A DNA stretch of 5,073 bases, from assembly GCA_003242515.1 (NCBI GenBank), contig QGUS01000140.1, positions 1-5,073 of the forward strand, given 5' to 3'. The notes under the pieces were generated by a model, which saw nothing but the letters and a program-made list of their open reading frames with translations, made no database searches and was not told where the DNA came from. Below are positions 1-4,287 of this stretch, one piece after another (the stretch's first letter is position 1; each line of letters starts with the position of its first letter). The stretch is from Actinomycetota bacterium (GTDB taxonomy: Bacteria > Actinomycetota > Acidimicrobiia > Spongiisociales > ZC4RG35). A program made the translations under genes and the position numbers.

Positions 1-641
1 CCCCGGTGTGCGCCCTCGGGGTGTTCGGCGCCCCCGCCGGGCGCGGCGAGGTGGGGGGGTTCGGGGGGGTCAAGCTTCCGGCGAAGGGTGAGGTGCCCCC
101 GCCCCCGCCGACCGTCGGCGTCGACCTCCGGCACATCGCCCACGACCCATTCGCCGCCCACTTCGAGGAGGAGGACCGCGGCCCGGTCGTGGCCGACGTG
201 AAGGTGGATGCCCCCGACGACGAGCTGCCGCCGATCGCGAAGGAGCTGCGCATCCCGAAGAGCCTGGAGCGCGGACTGCGCGCCCTGGGGATCGACCCCG
301 CCCACGCCGACGGCGCCGACATCATGCTGGGCCTGCTCCGCATGTTCGGCTACACGGTCACCGAGCAGGCGCTGCCGGGCTCGTACCTCGCCATCAAGGA
401 CGGGCAGTCGACCTACGTGTTCGCCGACACCCACGAGCCGGGCGAGGCGCTCGAGGTCGAGGAGACGGTGATCCGCAAGTTCCTCGCCGACTTCTCCACC
501 TCCGGTGCGGACCGCGGCCTGCTGCTCAGCGAGAAGTACGCGCCGTTCAGCATCCACGAGATCGAGAACCGGCAGCCCAAGGTGCGGTTCATCACCCGGG
601 AGCGGATCCAGCGGTTCATCGACACCATGGCCCTGGGTTGA
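1..641 (+). CDS. Unrecognised protein, C-terminal part; possible degenerate Mrr/restriction-endonuclease-like fold (5' end probably off the window)
   Basis: The frame is open from the window edge to a TGA at 639-641. A GTG at 6 could serve as a start and would give 211 residues, numbered from there. No ribosome site is visible, and the first 35 residues are Gly- then Pro-rich (PPPPP at 31-35). They look more like an interdomain linker than a native N-terminus, so I infer the gene begins upstream. Residues 40-80 are acidic and probably flexible. Residues 84-120 are mostly helical and end in LLRMFGYTV. This is followed by short strands (YLAIKDG 127-133, STYVFAD 135-141), a helix (about 150-163), a GADRGLLLS strand (167-175) and a final RFITRERIQRFIDTM segment. 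That order resembles the Mrr-type nuclease fold, but no D...(D/E)xK catalytic set is present. I do not recognise the family and assign no function. The gene ends 62 bp before tatA and is probably not part of its operon. Confidence 0.6.
   Translation, partial: PVCALGVFGAPAGRGEVGGFGGVKLPAKGEVPPPPPTVGVDLRHIAHDPFAAHFEEEDRGPVVADVKVDAPDDELPPIAKELRIPKSLERGLRALGIDPAHADGADIMLGLLRMFGYTVTEQALPGSYLAIKDGQSTYVFADTHEPGEALEVEETVIRKFLADFSTSGADRGLLLSEKYAPFSIHEIENRQPKVRFITRERIQRFIDTMALG
53..69 (+). repeat. Twin G7 tracts, potential G-quadruplex inside the coding region
   Basis: Two runs of seven G (53-59 and 63-69) are separated by TTC. Each run can supply two GGG stacks, giving four G3 tracts with loops of 1, 3 and 1 bases, which fits the usual intramolecular G-quadruplex pattern on the plus strand. 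The runs encode Gly-rich codons in the N-terminal part of the first gene. Homopolymer tracts like these are also prone to slippage or sequencing error, and a one-base change would shift that gene's frame. Quadruplex formation is inferred from the pattern only. Confidence 0.5.
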
Positions 642-651
642 TCCCGGTGCC

Positions 652-677
652 GGAACCGTCCCAAGCGTTGTAGGGTT
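652..677 (+). promoter_or_regulatory. Candidate ECF-sigma promoter upstream of tatA (GGAACC-N16-GGTT)
   Basis: A -35 box GGAACC lies at 652-657 and a -10-like GGTT at 674-677, separated by 16 bases. This fits the GGAAC / CGTT layout of actinobacterial SigE/SigH-type ECF promoters except for one base of the -10 box. Transcription would start near 683-686, leaving a leader of about 20 nt that keeps the strong Shine-Dalgarno site of tatA. The -35 box and spacing are identical to those of the second candidate promoter before the sigma gene, which raises confidence in both. Control by the sigma factor encoded downstream is an inference. Confidence 0.5.
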
Positions 678-682
678 ACAAC
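667..682 (+). repeat. Perfect 6-bp inverted repeat over the tatA -10 region
   Basis: GTTGTA (667-672) and TACAAC (677-682) are exact reverse complements with a 4-base GGGT loop. The repeat spans the candidate -10 element and the expected start region of the tatA promoter. It could be a small operator or a hairpin, but the AT-rich arms make it weak as a terminator and no T-tract follows. It may be chance. Confidence 0.4.
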
Positions 683-692
683 TCCCTCGATC

Positions 693-698
693 AGGAGG
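693..698 (+). promoter_or_regulatory. Shine-Dalgarno site fixing the TTG start of tatA
   Basis: AGGAGG at 693-698 is a full-strength ribosome site and stands 5 bases before TTG at 704. No ATG or GTG is suitably placed. The TTG choice puts the membrane helix at the very N-terminus, as TatA proteins require. Confidence 0.8.
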
Positions 699-703
699 AA
701 CTC

Positions 704-892
704 TTGTTTGGAAGACTCGGCGGCGGCGAACTGCTCGTGATCCTGCTCATCGTCCTGCTGCTGTTCGGCGCCAGGAAGCTGCCTCAGCTGGCCCGGTCGC
801 TCGGTGCCTCTGCCAAGGAGTTCCGCAAGGGGATCGAGCAGGGTGCCCAGGAAGCGGACCTCACCGATTCGGAGCACACCCCGGATTCCTAG
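704..892 (+). CDS. tatA: Sec-independent (Tat) translocase subunit TatA
   Basis: This 62-residue protein is the pore-forming or membrane-destabilising TatA component of the twin-arginine pathway, which exports folded proteins across the cytoplasmic membrane. The sequence shows the standard plan. There is a very short N-terminus with Glu9 at the usual polar position, then a hydrophobic helix (about 10-20). The hinge FGARKLP follows at 21-27, then an amphipathic helix (LARSLGASAKEFRKG, 29-43) and an acidic, polar tail. The length is typical of short actinobacterial TatA. TatB is usually longer and shows a different hinge, so TatA is preferred, though a TatA/B-bifunctional role cannot be excluded. 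The start is TTG, supported by AGGAGG 5 bases upstream. The TAG stop at 890-892 donates its last base to the GGAACC box of the next promoter. The gene lies 41 bp before an ECF sigma gene, recalling the tat gene near sigE in Mycobacterium. Confidence 0.92.
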   Translation: MFGRLGGGELLVILLIVLLLFGARKLPQLARSLGASAKEFRKGIEQGAQEADLTDSEHTPDS

Positions 893-917
893 GAACCGAC
901 CGCCGTCCGTCGGCGTT
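892..917 (+). promoter_or_regulatory. Strong candidate ECF-sigma (autoregulatory) promoter before the sigma gene (GGAACC-N16-CGTT)
   Basis: GGAACC at 892-897 and CGTT at 914-917 are separated by exactly 16 bases. This is a full match to the SigE-type consensus known from actinobacteria. The -35 box starts on the last base of the tatA stop codon. The position directly before an ECF sigma gene is what autoregulation predicts. A start near 923-926 would leave only about 8-11 nt before the ATG at 934 and would cut into the GAGGAG ribosome site at 919-924. A transcript from here would therefore be nearly leaderless. Confidence 0.6.
901..915 (+). repeat. Short GC inverted repeat within the sigma promoter spacer
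   Basis: CGCCG (901-905) and CGGCG (911-915) pair around a 5-base TCCGT loop, followed by TTT at 916-918. In RNA reading through from tatA this would form a small GC hairpin between tatA and the sigma gene. It might partly attenuate read-through or protect the upstream RNA. As DNA it overlaps the promoter spacer and the first bases of CGTT. With 5-bp arms and only three T residues it is not a convincing intrinsic terminator. Confidence 0.3.
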
Positions 918-933
918 TGAGGAGTAGGGCTCC

Positions 934-1434
934 ATGGAGTCCATCCCGCTCACCTGGGAAGAGGTAGCCCGTGTCTACGGACGGAAGATCTACAACTTCG
1001 CGTACCGGTTGGCAGGGAACCCCGACGATGCCGCGGACCTGGTCCAGGAGGTACTGCTCCGCGTCCGACGGGGTCTCGAGGCCTACCAGCCGGGCAGCTT
1101 CGAGGGCTGGTTATGGCGCATCACCCGCAACGCCTTCCTCGATGAGGTCCGTCGCCGCAACCGCAGGCCCACCGCTCCGATGCCGGAGGAGGTCGACCGC
1201 TGGGGTGCCGCATCCGCCGTCGGCGCCGACGTGGAGTCCGACCGGATCAGCCTCGGTGACGACATCCAGAAGGCCTTGCTCCAACTCCCGTACGAGTTCA
1301 GGGAGGCCGTGGTGATGTGCGACGTGATCGGCCTCAGCTACGAGGAGATCGCGCAGGCCACTGCGGTCCCGATCGGCACGGTGCGCAGCCGCATCCATCG
1401 CGGCAGGAAGATGCTCAGGGAGCTCCTGGGATGA
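934..1434 (+). CDS. ECF-subfamily RNA polymerase sigma factor, SigE-like
   Basis: This 166-residue extracytoplasmic-function sigma factor redirects RNA polymerase to stress promoters. Region 2 spans about residues 15-80: YNFAYRLAGNPDDAADLVQEV at 20-40 contains the DxxDLVQEVLLRV core-binding signature, and W59-L-W-R-I-T-R-N66 is the typical promoter-melting segment. An acidic, variable linker covers about 80-105. Region 4 covers about 106-165, with LPYEFREAVVMCDVIGLSYEEIAQ and a helix-turn-helix ending in IGTVRSRIHRGRKMLRE (147-163), which reads the -35 box. No extra C-terminal domain is present, and the N-terminus is shorter than that of Mycobacterium SigE. GAGGAG at 919-924 lies 9 bases before the ATG. 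The stop overlaps the next start as ATGA, coupling it to an anti-sigma factor that presumably holds it inactive. The promoter match upstream suggests self-activation. Assignment to the SigE group is by resemblance and context. Confidence 0.93.
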   Translation: MESIPLTWEEVARVYGRKIYNFAYRLAGNPDDAADLVQEVLLRVRRGLEAYQPGSFEGWLWRITRNAFLDEVRRRNRRPTAPMPEEVDRWGAASAVGADVESDRISLGDDIQKALLQLPYEFREAVVMCDVIGLSYEEIAQATAVPIGTVRSRIHRGRKMLRELLG

Positions 1435-1841
1435 CCCACCCGTCCGACGCGATCAGCGCATATCTCGACGGCGAGCTGACCGCCGCGGAGTCACGCCTCC
1501 TGATGGCCCACCTCGCCTCGTGCGGGAAGTGCGTGGCCGAGATGGAGGACCTCCAGAGGGTGCGTGCCGCCATCAGGGCCCTGCCCGTCGTGGAGCTGCC
1601 GCAGGGCCTGGTCCCGGAGGCCGAGGCCGAGCTGGTCCCGCTGCGGCGTCACCGGGGCTTCTGGATGGGCGCCGCCGCGACCGTCGTGGCGGCCGTGATC
1701 GCCGTCGCGGCGATGTTCTCCTCGCCGCCGCAGCCGAACCTCACCGTCGAGGACCTGAGCAGCCGCTTCGGGGCCCGGGCCTCGCTCGACCCGGCGTTCA
1801 CCCCGGCCAAGGTGAACGTGATCTACCAGGAGGGCGAGTGA
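1431..1841 (+). CDS. Membrane-anchored zinc-binding (ZAS/zf-HC2) anti-sigma factor, RseA-like
   Basis: This 136-residue protein should bind and silence the sigma factor encoded just upstream. The N-terminal ZAS domain has the signature H27-x3-C31-x2-C34 after the YLDGELTAAES helix (11-21). The family binds zinc through these residues, and in several members (RsrA, RshA) the cysteines make it redox-sensitive. A cytoplasmic linker with basic residues RRHR (72-75) precedes one membrane helix (about 77-96, rich in A and V). About 40 residues (97-136) then lie outside the membrane, including LTVEDLSSRFG at 104-114. The start ATG at 1431 overlaps the sigma stop (ATGA), with AGGGAG at 1417-1422 as ribosome site. 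Its stop shares one base with the next ATG. I infer that the outer tail docks the RseB-like protein encoded next, by analogy with RseA-RseB of proteobacteria. An open frame extends upstream to 1317, but only the 1431 start preserves the coupled layout and the N-terminal ZAS domain. Confidence 0.9.
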   Translation: MTHPSDAISAYLDGELTAAESRLLMAHLASCGKCVAEMEDLQRVRAAIRALPVVELPQGLVPEAEAELVPLRRHRGFWMGAAATVVAAVIAVAAMFSSPPQPNLTVEDLSSRFGARASLDPAFTPAKVNVIYQEGE

Positions 1842-2764
1842 TGTCTCCGGCCGCCATCGCCCTGGTCGTCACGCTCCTGCCCGTCATGTTCGGCAGCGAC
1901 CTCGCCGGCCTGCTGGAACGGGGAGGCCAGGCCTCCTACGGCGCGGAGCAGATCGTGAGCTGCGCCACCCCGGACGGCGTGACCAGTGCCCTCCTCAGCA
2001 TCGAGCAGGCGGATGGCCGGATGGTGGTGGGGTCGGACCTCGCCGGGTCCAAGGCCGTGGCCATGGGGCCAGGCCGTCTGGCGACCGTCGGCGACGACGG
2101 CGCCGTCGAGCAGGTGGCCGTGGTGGGACGGGCCGCACCCGACTTCGTCGCCTACGCCATCACCGAGACGGGCGGGACCCGGTTCCTCGGCCGGGACGCC
2201 ACCACCTACCGCCTCGACCGGGACGGCGTGATGCGCGCCGAGCTGGTGCTCGACGACCTGACGGGGGTGGTGCTCCGCGCCACGACGTACTCGGCCGACG
2301 GGACGCTCTACTGCGTGCAGCGGTTCATCAGCTTCGAGCCGGGGGAGCGCACCCTGGTCGCCCCTCCCGCCGTGGAGCGGGAGGCGCTGGTGCCGCTGGA
2401 CCGGGCCTCCGGCTTCTTCCCCGAGCAGATCCTCGGCTTCGTGCGCCTCGACGAGTACGAGGACGCCGACGGCCTCAGGTTCACCTACTACTCGGACGGC
2501 TTCTTCTCGTTCGGGGTCTTCCAGACGCCCGTGGTCGTCCCGCTCCCGGGTGGTGTGAGCGTCCACCTGGCCCGCGGCGACTACCAGCGGGTCTTCGCCC
2601 CGGGCCAGGTGTTCTACGCGTGGGAGGTGGTCGACGGCGGAATGGCGCTGATCGGCGACCTGCCGCCGGACATGCACGACGCCGTGCTCGACAGCCTCCC
2701 CAAGCCGCAGAAGCCGAGCTTCTTCAAGCGGATCTGGCGGACGCTCTTCGGCGGTCAGTCCTGA
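1841..2764 (+). CDS. Exported RseB-like sigma-E regulatory protein (MucB/RseB, LolA-like fold)
   Basis: This 307-residue protein has a hydrophobic N-terminus (about 5-17, no lysine or arginine before it) that looks like an uncleaved or weak signal segment. It is followed by LLERGGQASYGAEQIV (24-39), which resembles the opening of RseB-type sensors. The first domain (about 30-180) is strand-rich with repeated DG turns (45-46, 58-59, 86-87, 128-129, 153-154). A second domain (about 185-285) contains LRFTYYSDGFFSFGVF and VDGGMALIGDLPPD, matching the RseB C-terminal domain pattern. In E. coli, RseB binds the outer part of RseA and shields it from proteolysis until it senses mislocalised lipids or outer-membrane parts. 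A similar role here is inferred from position. Two cysteines (C41, C158) could form a disulfide. The C-terminus ends in a basic-aromatic tail (KPSFFKRIWRTLF, 291-303). AGGAGGG at 1828-1834 precedes the ATG, and TGATG couples it to the anti-sigma gene. The 3' end overlaps the convergent peroxiredoxin gene by 10 bp. Confidence 0.72.
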   Translation: MSPAAIALVVTLLPVMFGSDLAGLLERGGQASYGAEQIVSCATPDGVTSALLSIEQADGRMVVGSDLAGSKAVAMGPGRLATVGDDGAVEQVAVVGRAAPDFVAYAITETGGTRFLGRDATTYRLDRDGVMRAELVLDDLTGVVLRATTYSADGTLYCVQRFISFEPGERTLVAPPAVEREALVPLDRASGFFPEQILGFVRLDEYEDADGLRFTYYSDGFFSFGVFQTPVVVPLPGGVSVHLARGDYQRVFAPGQVFYAWEVVDGGMALIGDLPPDMHDAVLDSLPKPQKPSFFKRIWRTLFGGQS

Positions 2765-3204
2765 AGCAGCGCCAGGTACTCGTCGAACGGGCGGGGCTTG
2801 CTCACCTCGTCTGACGCCACGACACCGGTGATGATGCCGCTCTCGTCGACGAAGTACGTGGTCCGTTTGGCGGCGCCGTAGCCCTCGTCGAAGGTGTCGT
2901 AGGCCCGGCACACCTCGCCGTGGGGCCAGAAGTCGCTGAGGATGTCGAACTGGAACCCCTGCTGCGCGGCCCACGCGCCGTTGGCGTGGAGGGTGTTGCA
3001 GGTGATGGCGACCACGCGGGTGTCGCCGAAGGCGTCGAAGTTGTCCCGGATCTGGCAGAGCTCGCCCTCGCAGACGCCGGTGAAGGCGAACGGGATGAAC
3101 ACGGCCACCCAGGGCTTGCCGGCGAGGTCATCGTTGGACACGACCTCCCGGTTCTGGTTTTTCAGGGCGAAAGCGGGTGCGGGGGTTCCTGGTGTGAGAG
3201 CCAT
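2755..3204 (-). CDS. Peroxiredoxin, AhpE/BCP-like
   Basis: This 149-residue thiol peroxidase of the AhpC/TSA superfamily reduces hydrogen peroxide, organic peroxides or peroxynitrite, most likely in the cytosol since no signal sequence is present. The active-site motif is complete: P38-x3-T42-x2-C45 (PFAFTGVC), with C45 as the peroxidatic cysteine and R114 in KRTTYFVD as the conserved arginine. The segment LSDFWPHGEV (89-98) closely resembles Mycobacterium tuberculosis AhpE. The length matches AhpE (about 150). Unlike the one-Cys layout usually given for AhpE, C50 follows as C45-x4-C50. That is the spacing of peroxidatic and resolving cysteines in many BCP/PrxQ enzymes. C69 and C99 are also present. 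The ATG lies 12 bp after the upstream gene's stop, behind a run of five G as ribosome site, so it is probably the last gene of the htrA-like operon. Placement beside an envelope-stress sigma cluster suggests stress-linked expression, which is inferred. Confidence 0.92.
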   Translation of the reverse strand: MALTPGTPAPAFALKNQNREVVSNDDLAGKPWVAVFIPFAFTGVCEGELCQIRDNFDAFGDTRVVAITCNTLHANGAWAAQQGFQFDILSDFWPHGEVCRAYDTFDEGYGAAKRTTYFVDESGIITGVVASDEVSKPRPFDEYLALLQD

Positions 3205-3216
3205 GCCCCCATGATG

Positions 3217-4287
3217 TCAGAGCCAGCCCTCGAGCAGCACTCTTGCCGCCCAGGCCGTCGGGTCGGCCAGCTCCGCCGCGGTCGGCATCCGTGAGGGGTC
3301 GGACCAGAGTACGGAGAGGGCATCGTCCCCGTAGCGGTCCTCTACCTCCCGGTTGAAGGTCTCGCCGGCCCGGGTCAGCTCGGGGCGGACCGGGCCGACA
3401 CCGATGGGTCCCGCGGCGACGCCATCCGCGGACCGGTTCTCGTCCCGGTGGCGGGTGATCAGGTCGAAGTTGGGGCAGAGGTTCTCCACAGCCCGGCGGG
3501 CCAGCAGGCGGGAGCACCCACCTATGGCGCCGAGGAACGCCTCCAGCTCGGCCCGGGGCGCCGCGGCGTCCTCGCCGCCGAGCAGCCCCTCGATCCCTCC
3601 CGCCTCCTCGATGGCGCGCTCGATGACGGACGGGTCGGTGCCGCCCATCATCAGGCCGGAGAGCTTCGTCGGGTCGATCCGGCTGGCCTCGGCCAGCGCC
3701 CCCACCAGGGTGGCGAGGTGGTCGTGGATCCACGGGATGTTGCACACGGTCCGGAACGCGACCTCGTTGGTCGCCGCCCAGAGGCGGACCTCCGATGCCT
3801 CCACGCCGGGGACGGAGAACCTCTCGATGTTGGGGACGACCACGGTGAGCGCCTCGACACGGTCCGGGGGCAGGCCCGCATCGAAGCCCGCCATGACCCA
3901 GGTGGCCAGCGAGCCGACCAGAGACCCCGCCTGGAGCCCGATGATGGCCGGGGTCATCTGCCCGAACAGGGCGGCAGCCGGGCCCTCGGCCACCACCGAG
4001 CCGGCGAACGGCTCGACGAGGCCCGTGTACGACTCGAGGTTCCGCTCGGCCCAGCCCCGGGCGTCGAGGGGAAGGACGTCGGTGGCGGCGGGCACGCGGA
4101 AGGGGGAGACCCGCTCGACGTGGAACTCGGCGAGGCGGGTCAGGTCGCGGAACTCGTCGGCGGCCCAGGGGTCGACCGGCTGCCGCTCGCCCGTGAGGTG
4201 GCGGGCCACCTCCGCGGCCAGCTTCCAGTTGACCGGCCCCGGCTGGTTGAACAGCTCGAAGAGCCTCGAGAACAGGTCGTCGCTCAT
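3217..4287 (-). CDS. DUF2342/zincin_2 (TIGR03624-like) family protein with a degenerate metal site
   Basis: This 356-residue protein resembles the actinobacterial family annotated as zinc-dependent metalloprotease or putative hydrolase. Matching landmarks are GPVNWKLAAEVAR (17-29), the glycine-rich helix MTPAIIGLQAGSLVGSLATW (111-130), PWIHDHL (185-191), a C-terminal RRAVENLCPNFDLI region (264-277), and a closing segment around SRMPTAAELADPTAWAARVL (332-351). The family's metal-binding helix, HExxH-like and in some branches REAAH, should lie just before PW. Here it reads N174-E-V-A-F178 (3754-3768), so both ligand histidines are absent and peptidase activity is doubtful. No signal peptide or membrane helix is clear, suggesting a cytosolic protein. 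It starts at ATG 4287, overlapping the HtrA stop as ATGA, behind GGGAGGAG (4295-4302, spacer 7). The tight coupling to a PDZ protease suggests a linked role. The family match is from memory of its motifs, and the function is unknown. Confidence 0.65.
   Translation of the reverse strand: MSDDLFSRLFELFNQPGPVNWKLAAEVARHLTGERQPVDPWAADEFRDLTRLAEFHVERVSPFRVPAATDVLPLDARGWAERNLESYTGLVEPFAGSVVAEGPAAALFGQMTPAIIGLQAGSLVGSLATWVMAGFDAGLPPDRVEALTVVVPNIERFSVPGVEASEVRLWAATNEVAFRTVCNIPWIHDHLATLVGALAEASRIDPTKLSGLMMGGTDPSVIERAIEEAGGIEGLLGGEDAAAPRAELEAFLGAIGGCSRLLARRAVENLCPNFDLITRHRDENRSADGVAAGPIGVGPVRPELTRAGETFNREVEDRYGDDALSVLWSDPSRMPTAAELADPTAWAARVLLEGWL

Noticed and set aside
666..669. CGTT at 666-669 as the -10 box of the tatA promoter
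   Set aside because: It is only 8 bases after GGAACC, far too close for an ECF promoter. GGTT at 674-677 has the correct 16-base spacing.
413..877. 154-residue minus-strand frame spanning the first gene's end and tatA
   Set aside because: It runs antisense to the clear tatA gene and the first gene, has no recognisable motif, and covers the promoter region. It is a shadow of high GC.
901..918. Intrinsic terminator after tatA
   Set aside because: The hairpin has only 5-bp arms and three T residues, and it overlaps a strong promoter match. It is at most a weak attenuator.
1317..1430. Upstream extension of the anti-sigma frame to an ATG at 1317
   Set aside because: The added residues are antisense-like and basic, lying within the region 4 code of the sigma gene. 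The ZAS domain begins normally at 1431, where ATGA coupling and AGGGAG support the start.
1823..2974. 383-residue open frame on the minus strand opposite the RseB-like gene
   Set aside because: Its predicted protein is rich in H, R, G and E with no recognisable domain, as expected from the antisense of GC-rich coding DNA. It covers the RseB-like gene and part of the peroxiredoxin gene, both clearly coding in their own frames.
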